13,223 bases of DNA, from assembly GCA_029987315.1 (NCBI GenBank), contig DALTVZ010000008.1, positions 1-13,223 on the forward strand, read 5' to 3'. Position numbers and translations under genes: made by a program. Below are positions 6,621-13,223 of this stretch, one piece after another; positions within the stretch are counted from its first letter, which is position 1; each line of letters starts with the position of its first letter. The notes beneath the pieces are model-generated. The model was not told the DNA's origin. It saw nothing but the letters and a program-made list of their open reading frames with translations, and searched no databases. This DNA is from Methanocorpusculum sp. (GTDB lineage Archaea; Halobacteriota; Methanomicrobia; Methanomicrobiales; Methanocorpusculaceae).

Positions 6621-7411
6621 GCAGAAAACCTCAGGTGGGAAACCCAGCTGACCCTGTTCTCTGGTACAAAGAGGCGGTCCTGCGGCTGAACGCCGGCGAT
6701 GAAAAAGGAGCCGTCTTCTGCTACCAGGAATCGATCAAACTCCGCCCGGGCGTCGCCGATGTATGGTATAATCTTGCTCTTCTCTTGGAAAAGAACGGAG
6801 ATACAAAAGAGTCGCTTGCAACACACAGCGCCGCAGAAAAACTGTTTCCCGGAGATCACCGATTCCCCGCAGAACGTGCGAGACTTCTTGCCGGATCTGG
6901 AAGATATCTTGAGGCGGTCATAGCGATATCGAACGCTCTCGAGATCTCTCCCTATTCCCCGACCCTTCTTGCAAACAAATCAGCATACCTCCTTTTTGCC
7001 AAAGACGCGGCCGGATCCCTGCAGACAGCAGAACAGGCACTCGCGATCGATCCACGGTGTTCGCTTGCCTATCTGCACAAAGCCCATGCCGAATCAGAAC
7101 TTGGAGACACAGACAAAGCCAAAGAAACCTTGGATCTGGGTCTTTCACAAAATCCTGACGATGCCCGTCTGCTCAAAATGCTCGCAAATCTCCAGCTTCG
7201 AAACGGAAAATATGAAGAAGGCCGCATCTTGATCGAGAAAGTTCTTCTTCAGATCCCGAAGGATGCCGAAAGCTGGAGCCTCAAAGGCGCCGCCCATGCA
7301 TATCTCGGCCAAAAGGAGTTAGCTGTCTTAGCTTTTGAACAGGCCATGAAGCTCGATCCAAAAGAGAAGTCTTATCGGAAAAACCGCGACGCTGTCAAAA
7401 AAGGCGAATAG
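6617..7411 (+). CDS. Seven-repeat TPR protein
   Basis: A 264-residue soluble protein made almost entirely of tetratricopeptide repeats. Seven consecutive 34-residue units with no gaps can be laid out at 14-47, 48-81, 82-115, 116-149, 150-183, 184-217 and 218-251. They have the usual W/L-x-x-L/K-G/A-x-x-Y/L pattern and a Pro near the end of most units (for example KLRPG, EISPY, AIDPR, KLDPK). There is no signal peptide or membrane segment. TPR arrays form a superhelix that binds partner proteins; no catalytic role is implied. The start codon overlaps the stop of the Hps/RraA gene as ATGA, so the two are probably translationally coupled, which suggests a related role or at least co-expression. 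The partner is unknown. Confidence 0.88.
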   Translation: MSRKPQVGNPADPVLWYKEAVLRLNAGDEKGAVFCYQESIKLRPGVADVWYNLALLLEKNGDTKESLATHSAAEKLFPGDHRFPAERARLLAGSGRYLEAVIAISNALEISPYSPTLLANKSAYLLFAKDAAGSLQTAEQALAIDPRCSLAYLHKAHAESELGDTDKAKETLDLGLSQNPDDARLLKMLANLQLRNGKYEEGRILIEKVLLQIPKDAESWSLKGAAHAYLGQKELAVLAFEQAMKLDPKEKSYRKNRDAVKKGE

Positions 7412-7477
7412 AAGACGATAATCCTGACGTGTTTTCGGGATGTAGTTCGAGTTCGTGTAAGGTTGAGTGTGAGTGCA

Positions 7478-7519
7478 TGAAAAAAAGAACCGCGAATAAT
7501 CGCGAATCGCATTTTTCAT
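7478..7519. repeat. Nested inverted repeat between convergent genes
   Basis: An outer 8-bp pair, ATGAAAAA (7478-7485) with TTTTTCAT (7512-7519), encloses a perfect 5-bp hairpin, CGCGA (7491-7495) with TCGCG (7500-7504), loop ATAA. A further CGCGAATCGC-type repeat follows at 7501. It sits in the 189-bp gap between the convergent TPR and ACT genes and may act as a transcription terminator for the plus-strand operon, or be a dispersed intergenic repeat. The gap holds no credible gene. Confidence 0.45.
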
Positions 7520-7579
7520 CCACCCACACCCAGTCACCTCCCTCCAAAATTGGATCCACACCAACACCGCGTAAGTCCT

Positions 7580-7593
7580 AAAAAAGAAAAAAA
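7580..7593 (-). terminator. T-rich terminator after the ACT gene
   Basis: On the minus strand the sequence reads TTTTTTTCTTTTTT, beginning 7 bases beyond the TAA of the ACT gene. Oligo-T tracts are the main intrinsic termination signal of archaeal RNA polymerase, and the position at the end of a three-gene operon fits. Confidence 0.65.
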
Positions 7594-7600
7594 TCAGATA

Positions 7601-8035
7601 TTAAAAGTTATAATCCTTTGCCGGAAGCAGTTCGATACCTGCTTCCACGATCTTTTTTGCCGCTTCACGAGGATTGGTCACCTTTACGATCAATGCGCCG
7701 TGATCTCCTGAACGGAATGCATACGCATACTCGATGTTGATCGAAAGACCGCCGAGAAGATTTGCCACCTCATACAGGCCGCCTGGGACGTCCTTCATCT
7801 TGATCGCAAGAACATCCGTGTACTGCAGAGCATAATTTTGCCTGGCAAACTCATTGAACGCGACCTCAGGTTTGTTCACGATGGCCCGGACGACCCCGAA
7901 GTTGTTTGCTTCTGCTATGTTGAATGCCTGGATGGAAACGCCCGTATCAAGAAAAATCTTCGCGATCGCTGCAAGTTTTCCAGCCTTATTTTCTGAAAAT
8001 ATCGACAATTGTTTGATGATGTATTTTTCCGTCAT
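7601..8035 (-). CDS. Tandem ACT-domain regulatory protein
   Basis: A 144-residue cytosolic protein composed of two ACT domains, at about 7-70 (QLSIFSENKAGKLAAIAKIF) and 74-137 (VLAIKMKDVPGGLYEVANLL). Each has the conserved glycine turn between strand 1 and helix 1 (G19; G85-G86) where ACT domains bind small ligands, usually amino acids. There is no enzymatic domain. ATG 8035 follows directly on the TAA of the upstream ligase gene (TAAATG). Its ribosome site GGGTGAT (8040-8046) lies within the ligase's last codons, so translation is probably coupled. ACT proteins of this length next to PaaK-type ligases recur in methanogens. A role sensing aromatic amino acids or modulating the ligases is inferred, not shown. 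Confidence 0.9.
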   Translation of the reverse strand: MTEKYIIKQLSIFSENKAGKLAAIAKIFLDTGVSIQAFNIAEANNFGVVRAIVNKPEVAFNEFARQNYALQYTDVLAIKMKDVPGGLYEVANLLGGLSINIEYAYAFRSGDHGALIVKVTNPREAAKKIVEAGIELLPAKDYNF

Positions 8036-9337
8036 TTAAATCACCCGATGATCTATCACACGTCTTGCTTTACCCTCAAAACGCGGGAGGGAGTTCGGCG
8101 GACAGAGCTCGATCTTGGCAGAGACGTTCAGTGCATCCCGAAGAGCACGCTCCGTATGCATCTGCATCTCCATAAGACCAGTAATACTATCTGTCATTGC
8201 ATCAGGCTTTAATTCTACCCTTACGAGCATATCGTCAAGAGGTCCTGTTCGAAAGACCTCGATCATGAAATGGCTCGTCAGATACGAGTGTCTCAGGAGA
8301 GCATGCTCGATAGCCGAGGGGAACACATTGATCCCGCGGATGATCAGCATGTCATCGACCCTGCCCTGCAGACGATCGATACGCGGTGAGGTCCTGCCGC
8401 AGGCACAATCTCCTTCAAGGATAGACGTGATGTCCCCTATCCGATACCTGACCATGGGGATCGCCTCCTTTTTCAGAACGGTGATCGTCAACTCGCCTTT
8501 CTCCCCATCAGGCAGCTGTTCTCCGGTATCTGGATCGATGATCTCGGTATAGGCGATGTCCCCGCAAATGTGCATACCGTTCAGCTCACTGCAGTCAGTG
8601 AACATCGGGCCGGATATCTCAGAGGTCCCAAAGATGTTGTGTGCGACGACTCCGGACTCTGCATAGATATAGCGGCGCATCGCATCCGTCCACGGCTCGG
8701 CACCAAGAACTGCGGTCCGAAGAAACGTGTCCTTATTGAGATCCACACCCATTTTTTTCGCGACGTCGATCAGATGGATGAAATACGAAGGAGTGCAGGC
8801 AACCACCGTTGTCTTCAGATCCTGGATAAGCTCGATCTGACGCTCGGTGTTTCCGGTCGACGCAGGAATGACCGTCGCGCCTACCTTCTCTCCGCCGTAA
8901 TGCAGACCGAGACCGCCGGTAAACAGCCCATATCCATAACAGACCTGGAGAACATCTTTTTTTCCAACTCCGCATGAAACAAGCGAGCGGGCAACACACT
9001 CGCTCCAGAGATCGATATCGTTTTGCGTATAAGCAACGACCGTCGGTTTTCCGGTCGTTCCTGACGAAACATGATACCTGACAAGATCATCGTGCGGAAC
9101 ACAGACGAGCCCGTCCGGATAGTTGTCACGAAGATCCGTTTTTTTCATGAACGGCAGCTTCGTGATATCAGAAATTGAGGATATGTCGGCTGGTTTCACA
9201 CCGGTCTCGACCATTTTTTTATGATAAAATGGCGATGTATCGTACAGACGGGTTGCCAGTTTTTTTAGTTCCTGATACTGGAGCTTAGAAAGCTCATCCT
9301 TTGGCATCGTCTCGATCTTTTCATTATAATATGCCAT
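8036..9337 (-). CDS. paaK: Phenylacetate-CoA ligase family protein, downstream paralogue
   Basis: A 433-residue adenylate-forming ligase of the PaaK type: ATP plus aryl acid gives an aryl-adenylate, then the CoA thioester. Motifs in order are the P-loop SSGTTGKPT (91-99), FGTSE (236-240), YRIGDIT (298-304), CACGR (311-315), GRVDDM (325-330), and the C-terminal LPRFEGKARR (417-426), with the likely catalytic lysine K423. In methanogens such enzymes are linked to indolepyruvate oxidoreductase for making aromatic amino acids from phenylacetate or indoleacetate; the substrate here is inferred. The frame is open to 9409, but ATG 9337 is the start because GGAGGG lies 9 bases upstream. One base separates it from the upstream paralogue's stop; the ACT gene abuts downstream. 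Confidence 0.92.
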   Translation of the reverse strand: MAYYNEKIETMPKDELSKLQYQELKKLATRLYDTSPFYHKKMVETGVKPADISSISDITKLPFMKKTDLRDNYPDGLVCVPHDDLVRYHVSSGTTGKPTVVAYTQNDIDLWSECVARSLVSCGVGKKDVLQVCYGYGLFTGGLGLHYGGEKVGATVIPASTGNTERQIELIQDLKTTVVACTPSYFIHLIDVAKKMGVDLNKDTFLRTAVLGAEPWTDAMRRYIYAESGVVAHNIFGTSEISGPMFTDCSELNGMHICGDIAYTEIIDPDTGEQLPDGEKGELTITVLKKEAIPMVRYRIGDITSILEGDCACGRTSPRIDRLQGRVDDMLIIRGINVFPSAIEHALLRHSYLTSHFMIEVFRTGPLDDMLVRVELKPDAMTDSITGLMEMQMHTERALRDALNVSAKIELCPPNSLPRFEGKARRVIDHRVI

Positions 9338-9338
9338 C

Positions 9339-10625
9339 TTAAATGACCCTCCGGTCAATGACCCTCTTTGCTTTGCCTTCAAAGCGTGGGAGGGAACCTG
9401 GCTCCACAAGCTCCACCCGGGCTCGCAGTGTGAGTGTTTCCTGCAGAGCCTTCATGATCTTTGTCTGCATTCTCGAGAGATCCTGCAGCTCGCCGGAGAA
9501 GATATTTTTATTCATCTCCACCTCGATCATCATCTCATCAAGATGGTTGACCCGGTCGATATAGACCATGAACTGATCACCCACCTCAGGGATGTTTTTC
9601 AGCACATGCTCGATCTGGCTTGGGAACACATTGATCCCGCGGACCGTGAGCATATCGTCGCTTCGTCCAAGAAGCCGTGCGATCTTCTGACCGCGGCCGC
9701 ACGGGCACTCATCCTCCATGAGCATAGTGATATCGCCGGTTCGGTACCGCAGAAGAGGCATCGCCTCCTTCATGATCGGTGTCACGACCATCTCTCCCTT
9801 CTCACCCGGACCCAGCACCTCGCCGGTCTTTGGATCGATGATCTCGACGATATAGCAGTCATGCCAGATATGCAGACCGTTTTGTTCCGGGCACTCAAAG
9901 GCAACACCCGGGCCGAAAAGTTCACTCATCCCGTAACTGTCATAAGCCTTGATGCCTAAACGGGTCTCAAGATCGCGGCGCATGTTTTCAGACCATGCTT
10001 CAGCACCAAAACAGCCGATCTCAAGAGAAGCCAGATCTGCATGCATCTCCTCGGCCACCTCAGTCAGATGCATCGCATAACTTGGCGTACAGTGAAGAGC
10101 ACGCACTTTGAAGTCCTGGATCATCTCGATCTGTCGTTTGGTATTGCCGACGCCTGATGGAACAACAGCACAGCCAATCTTCTCTGCACCCATATGGATG
10201 CCAAGACCTCCGGTAAAAAGAGAGTAGTTCGATGCATTCTGGAAAATATCACCTGCTTTCAGCCCAACCATCGTCAGGTTTCGGGCCATAAGCTCCGACC
10301 ACATAGCAAGATCATTTTTCGTATAGGCAACGACCGTCGGTTTTCCGGTCGTTCCAGATGTCGTATGGATACGGTTGACCTGATCCATCGAGACCGCTAA
10401 AAATCCGAACGGGTAACCGCTTCGAAGATCAGCCTTCTTCGTGAACGGGATCTTTGTTAGATCATCAAGGGATCTGATATCTGACGGGCCGATCCCGGCT
10501 TCCTTGAACAGAGTATTGTAGAAACCGATATTCTGTGTCCGTTTGACCGTTTCCTTCAGACGTTTGAGCTGGAGCTCTTCAAGAGCCGGACCGGACAGGG
10601 TTTCCATATTTTTATTCCAGAACAT
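9339..10625 (-). CDS. paaK: Phenylacetate-CoA ligase family protein, upstream paralogue
   Basis: A 428-residue PaaK-type acyl-adenylating ligase and first gene of the operon. Motifs are TSGTTGKPT (89-97), YGMSE (231-235), YRTGDIT (294-300), CPCGR (307-311), GRSDDM (320-325), and LPRFEGKAKR (412-421) with the expected catalytic lysine K418. It is clearly a tandem paralogue of the next gene: same length, alignable throughout, same RVI-type C-terminus. The residues between motifs differ (for example NYSLFTGGLGIHMG against GYGLFTGGLGLHYG), so the two may take different aryl acids, such as phenylacetate and indoleacetate; this is inference. ATG 10625 has an AAAGGA site at 10636-10641, 10 bases upstream. 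A TATA box and an inverted repeat precede it. Confidence 0.93.
   Translation of the reverse strand: MFWNKNMETLSGPALEELQLKRLKETVKRTQNIGFYNTLFKEAGIGPSDIRSLDDLTKIPFTKKADLRSGYPFGFLAVSMDQVNRIHTTSGTTGKPTVVAYTKNDLAMWSELMARNLTMVGLKAGDIFQNASNYSLFTGGLGIHMGAEKIGCAVVPSGVGNTKRQIEMIQDFKVRALHCTPSYAMHLTEVAEEMHADLASLEIGCFGAEAWSENMRRDLETRLGIKAYDSYGMSELFGPGVAFECPEQNGLHIWHDCYIVEIIDPKTGEVLGPGEKGEMVVTPIMKEAMPLLRYRTGDITMLMEDECPCGRGQKIARLLGRSDDMLTVRGINVFPSQIEHVLKNIPEVGDQFMVYIDRVNHLDEMMIEVEMNKNIFSGELQDLSRMQTKIMKALQETLTLRARVELVEPGSLPRFEGKAKRVIDRRVI
9347..9352 (-). promoter_or_regulatory. Shine-Dalgarno site that sets the downstream ligase start
   Basis: Minus-strand GGAGGG, inside the last codons of the upstream ligase, lies 9 bases before ATG 9337. 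It excludes the longer in-frame extension up to 9409, which would overlap the upstream gene by about 70 bases. Confidence 0.8.
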
Positions 10626-10650
10626 AAGGTTTAAGTCCTTTGCAGATGAA

Positions 10651-10671
10651 GCGTGACATCATGTGTCATGC
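10651..10671. promoter_or_regulatory. Inverted repeat in the ligase operon leader (possible operator)
   Basis: GCGTGACA, 5-base spacer TCATG, TGTCATGC: 7 of 8 arm positions pair, and the eighth is G-T. It lies between the predicted transcription start (about 10675, minus strand) and the ribosome site at 10636-10641. A dimeric repressor bound here would block initiation or early elongation. Alternatively the RNA hairpin could affect translation. No regulator gene is visible in the window. Confidence 0.45.
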
Positions 10672-10696
10672 TACACTTTAGCACCCTACTAGGTTG

Positions 10697-10703
10697 TTTT
10701 ATA
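10697..10703 (-). promoter_or_regulatory. TATA box of the PaaK-PaaK-ACT operon
   Basis: Minus-strand TATAAAA, in an AT-rich stretch between the GspF-type gene and the ligase operon. The usual spacing of about 25 bases puts the transcription start near 10675, giving a leader of about 50 bases that contains the inverted repeat and the AAAGGA ribosome site. No clear purine-rich BRE is visible beside it. Confidence 0.55.
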
Positions 10704-10723
10704 CTAAGATAATAGTTATTACT

Positions 10724-10738
10724 GAGACGTAAAGTCTC
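10724..10738 (-). terminator. Small hairpin at the end of the GspF-type gene
   Basis: GAGAC, loop GTAAA, GTCTC: a perfect 5-bp inverted repeat that overlaps the last base of the stop codon of the GspF-type gene. It is followed on the minus strand by an AT-rich stretch but no long T-run. It may serve as a weak terminator separating this gene from the ligase operon's promoter. Confidence 0.35.
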
Positions 10739-12612
10739 TACATGCCCGCGATCAGAGTAAAAGAAAGATAACCCGCGAATAACATGATGCACGAGAACTT
10801 GATACCGCCTTTTAACGATCCTGATCCCATCATGCCGGCGACGAGGCCAGAACAAAATCCGTGGATGAGGATCGAGTGATAGATGATCATCTGATAGATC
10901 TGCGCAGGGAATCCGCCCCCTGAGTTGGAACCTAAGTACGAAAGGGACTCGGCATTTTCTATCATGATGGTCAGGAACATCTCCGACATTATAAGCTGAA
11001 CAAACACGAAAACAGCAAATGACATGAAAATGATCACGACATACACGCCCATATCGCTTTTTCGTTCACTCTTCAGCGATTCTCTGTTCTTTGCTTCATG
11101 ATACTGCAGATCGATGGTGAGCGAAAGATTGTTTGTGAAGTGCTCTGTCTGAGAGAGAAGAATGACCAACCGGTCAACCGAGAGGTTTTTCATCCGGTCT
11201 GCAAACCGCTTGAGAGCGGATGACAGCTTTTCTCCCCACAAAAGATCGCGTGAGAGCACACGGATATCCTCCTGGATGTAGCTTTTTCCCTCATGAGCTG
11301 TGAGTTCAATGGCATGCGTGAGAGTCATATTGTATTTTACCAGAGAACTCAATTGACGGCAGAAGTCCGGCAATGCTCCCTCGACCCTGTCTATGCGACG
11401 GACAAAGAAGTGATAACTGATCGCATACGGCACGAGAGCAACCAAAATCGCTATGACGATCACATCATCGACCGCCATACCCCATTCAAAGATCATATAT
11501 GGGCTGAAGGGTACCTTGACCAGCAAAGGATAGAGGATGAGCCCGATGATCAGAGATAATGGTATGCTGAATATAAAAATCAGTTCAGGTTTATCTTGGA
11601 CAGCGGCTCGTGGATTATGGATAAATTCACGGAACTTGCGGCTTTTATCATATCTTCTGAGCCGTTCGTAAAGCGGGGCCTCGTCCTCCTCCGGCTGTGC
11701 AATGGTGAGATTGGGATACAGCTGAGCATTTGATTTGGGCATCTGGATCCGTTTGATGATATAGGTCTGGCCAAGCGTATCGAGCAGAACGATAAAAATC
11801 AATGTTCCGATCGGCAGCATCAGATAAACGATCATTGCAAGGATAATCGGATCCGAGCCGGAAATAAGGCCGATCGTCATAATAACGATCACAACGAACA
11901 GGGGGCCGGCGACGAAGAGCGTGATATACATCTCGGCGATCGCCCCAAGGGAAGCGAGATACCCTCTCTGGGAGATCACGGCCTCTTCTTGCATCTCTCT
12001 GAGTTTTCCATGCAGAAACAGCTCTGCATTACCGATGGATCGGTACGTTGAGGAGAGTTCTGATAGGAAAAATCTAAGTTTGTCGGAAGGAGTGGTATCA
12101 GAGAGCCGCTGGATAGCGGTGAACTGATCATATCCGCAGAAATCCATATCCGAGACGACCTGTCGGAACTCTTTTGCGGCATCTCCATAGTAGTCGGCAT
12201 ATTTCGCCATCGAATGGATAGAGTCATACAAAGTTGCGCCGCAGTGATGCAGGGCATACATGAATGACACCATCTCGTACATGGACGCATCAATAAACCG
12301 GCTCCTGCTTCGGATCTCAAGTTTTGGATAGGAAGTAATTGCATAGTAGACGCCAACGTTAGCAAGAATGGCTATCCCAATTGTCAGTGGATAGGTGAAG
12401 ATAGCATACTCAAAATCCAAGAACAGATTGGCAAGAGGGAAGAAGAGGATATCAATGAGGAGAAGAGCAAAGACAACGAGAGCACTGGCAATTATGCCAA
12501 AAATACGCGAGTAGCGAACAAGTCCCTTAACGTCAATATCGATCCGTGCAGAAAAGAGTTCCTTTTCAAGGGATCTGATCCGTTCTGGTGATGGCGTTAA
12601 GGGATTTCTCAT
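10738..12612 (-). CDS. Type II secretion/archaeal type IV pilus GspF-TadC-like membrane protein
   Basis: A 624-residue polytopic protein of the archaeal double-T2SSF type, the membrane platform on which a GspE-type ATPase assembles pilin-like filaments. It has two hydrophobic helices at 37-60 and 71-95. A first T2SSF domain lies at about 106-245, with helical, charged cytoplasmic repeats (FIDASMYEMVSFMYALHHCG) and helix pairs at 228-250 and 256-278. A linker holds helices at 344-364 and 382-400, and a second T2SSF domain lies at about 412-545 (ALPDFCRQLSSLVKYNMTLT). C-terminal helices are near 522-543, 573-593 and 605-622. ATG 12612 follows the acidic repeat gene by 3 bases, with a weak TAGGT just before it, so it is probably co-transcribed and possibly coupled. 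The matching ATPase is expected upstream, outside the window. Whether it serves a pilus, archaellum-like or secretion machine cannot be told. Confidence 0.88.
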   Translation of the reverse strand: MRNPLTPSPERIRSLEKELFSARIDIDVKGLVRYSRIFGIIASALVVFALLLIDILFFPLANLFLDFEYAIFTYPLTIGIAILANVGVYYAITSYPKLEIRSRSRFIDASMYEMVSFMYALHHCGATLYDSIHSMAKYADYYGDAAKEFRQVVSDMDFCGYDQFTAIQRLSDTTPSDKLRFFLSELSSTYRSIGNAELFLHGKLREMQEEAVISQRGYLASLGAIAEMYITLFVAGPLFVVIVIMTIGLISGSDPIILAMIVYLMLPIGTLIFIVLLDTLGQTYIIKRIQMPKSNAQLYPNLTIAQPEEDEAPLYERLRRYDKSRKFREFIHNPRAAVQDKPELIFIFSIPLSLIIGLILYPLLVKVPFSPYMIFEWGMAVDDVIVIAILVALVPYAISYHFFVRRIDRVEGALPDFCRQLSSLVKYNMTLTHAIELTAHEGKSYIQEDIRVLSRDLLWGEKLSSALKRFADRMKNLSVDRLVILLSQTEHFTNNLSLTIDLQYHEAKNRESLKSERKSDMGVYVVIIFMSFAVFVFVQLIMSEMFLTIMIENAESLSYLGSNSGGGFPAQIYQMIIYHSILIHGFCSGLVAGMMGSGSLKGGIKFSCIMLFAGYLSFTLIAGM

Positions 12613-12615
12613 GAC

Positions 12616-13223
12616 CTACAACTGCTTTTTTTTAGAAGATGTCTTTTGTGTCGGTTCATCAGCATACAGATCAAAAGAGGAAAGCTCTTTGTCTGCATCC
12701 ACCTCAAAAAGCGGCTCAGGTTTCGGCTCAGGCGGCCCAAATCTATCTTCATCTGAGACGATTTGAGCATGGATATCAAAGAGATCGTCCTCTTCATCAA
12801 CAGGTGCAGACGAAACCACAGAAATCACTGGCTCGGCAGAGGAAGAAGGCTCTTCTTTGGGGATGACAGGAGCAGGAATATCAGAGATGTCGTCCTCTCC
12901 ACTATAATATAGAGAATCATCTGAAGAGAAAGAAACCTCAGGTTCCAGATCAGGTTCAGATAGATACTCTTCGGGGACAAGAGGAGCCGAAATATTAGAG
13001 ACGTCATCCTCACCATCGTCAGATCCAGGTTCGTCTTCAGAAACCTCAGGCTCAGAAGATGGAGAAGGTTCAGGTTCAGATAGATACTCTTCGGGGATGA
13101 CAGGAGCGTAGATACTAGGGAGGACCTCCTCTCCGTTATAAGATCCATATTCAACTGGTGAAACCTCAGGTTTAACTGAGCGAGAACGCACAGATTCGTA
13201 TCCAGGCGGGTAAGATATATCAT
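12616..13223 (-). CDS. Acidic Ser/Glu/Pro-rich repeat protein, N-terminus beyond the window
   Basis: The frame is open from the right edge to a TAG at 12616-12618, giving 201 visible residues. There is no internal ATG at all (only a GTG at 13191), so the gene very probably starts outside the window. The sequence is of low complexity, rich in Glu, Asp, Ser and Pro, and almost certainly disordered. It consists of degenerate units of about 35-40 residues, each ending in an acidic run, then a hydrophobic dipeptide pattern and often an A-P-hydrophobic-hydrophobic-P element: VLPSIYAPVIPEEY, VSNISAPLVPEEY, ISDIPAPVIPKEE, LFDIHAQIVSDED, SFDLYADEP. The C-terminus turns basic (SSKKKQL). It lies 3 bases before the GspF-type gene. 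It could be a separate protein or the C-terminal tail of an ATPase or other machine component. Function unknown. Confidence 0.72.
   Translation of the reverse strand, partial: DISYPPGYESVRSRSVKPEVSPVEYGSYNGEEVLPSIYAPVIPEEYLSEPEPSPSSEPEVSEDEPGSDDGEDDVSNISAPLVPEEYLSEPDLEPEVSFSSDDSLYYSGEDDISDIPAPVIPKEEPSSSAEPVISVVSSAPVDEEDDLFDIHAQIVSDEDRFGPPEPKPEPLFEVDADKELSSFDLYADEPTQKTSSKKKQL
12951..13097 (-). repeat. 120-bp direct repeat inside the acidic protein gene
   Basis: A 27-base block is identical at 12951-12977 and 13071-13097, exactly 120 bp (40 codons) apart, encoding the shared P-E-E-Y-L-S-E-P core of two protein repeats. A more diverged version precedes and follows it. The perfect block implies recent duplication or repeat-length slippage within the gene. 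Confidence 0.85.

Noticed and set aside
7328..7567. 79-codon minus-strand frame across the end of the TPR gene and the convergent gap
   Set aside because: It overlaps the last TPR repeat and the hairpin, lacks a ribosome site and has no family resemblance.
10631..10855. 74-codon minus-strand frame between the GspF-type gene and the ligase operon
   Set aside because: It overlaps the end of the GspF-type gene, the hairpin and the ligase promoter. It has no ribosome site and no recognisable features.
12825..13223. 132-codon minus-strand frame at the right edge starting with ATG 13223
   Set aside because: It is an out-of-frame reading of the acidic repeat gene. The repeats of the DNA produce apparent repeats in this frame too, but it ends before the GspF-type gene, whereas the acidic frame runs on to abut it.

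Overview
The window looks like chromosomal DNA of a methanogenic archaeon, most plausibly of the order Methanomicrobiales (Methanocorpusculum-like). This is inferred from gene content: a hexulose-6-phosphate synthase/RraA-type fusion, a PaaK-PaaK-ACT operon of the kind methanogens carry, an archaeal-type double-domain GspF/TadC protein, Shine-Dalgarno sites mixed with apparently leaderless starts, and TATA-box promoters. No 16S rRNA, tRNA, CRISPR array, integrase or transposase was seen.

Layout. (1) 1-138 is the C-terminal end of a membrane protein, convergent with a class I SAM methyltransferase gene (158-994, minus). (2) 1019-5279 is a tandem array. The ancestral unit is a nitroreductase gene followed by a multi-pass membrane protein resembling the YdjM/DUF457 family of membrane-bound putative metal-dependent hydrolases. 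The membrane gene is present in three full-length copies (1669, 3026, 4367). The nitroreductase is intact only in unit 1. In units 2 and 3 it is reduced to head and tail fragments by what looks like one shared internal deletion of about 415 bp. Copies 1 and 2 are almost identical over their first 79 codons, but beyond that copy 2 resembles copy 3, which suggests gene conversion. (3) 5337-7411 is a two-gene operon: a bifunctional hexulose-6-phosphate synthase/RraA-like protein, translationally coupled by an ATGA overlap to a protein of seven gapless TPR repeats. (4) 7601-10625 (minus) is a tight three-gene operon of two tandem phenylacetate-CoA ligase paralogues and a double-ACT protein, with a TATA box and an inverted repeat in the leader. 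(5) 10738-13223 (minus) is a type II secretion/archaeal pilus-type GspF membrane protein, preceded by an acidic, Ser/Glu/Pro-rich repeat protein that runs off the right edge.

How they fit together. The Hps/RraA fusion would make pentose phosphate by the reverse ribulose monophosphate route. The PaaK-ACT operon would activate aryl acids (phenylacetate, indoleacetate) for aromatic amino acid synthesis, with the ACT protein as a likely amino-acid sensor. The GspF-type protein with its acidic partner should belong to a pilus or secretion system whose ATPase is probably beyond the right edge. The most unusual part is the tandem array with its decaying nitroreductase fragments and mosaic paralogues. 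I did not find a convincing new defence or mobile system.
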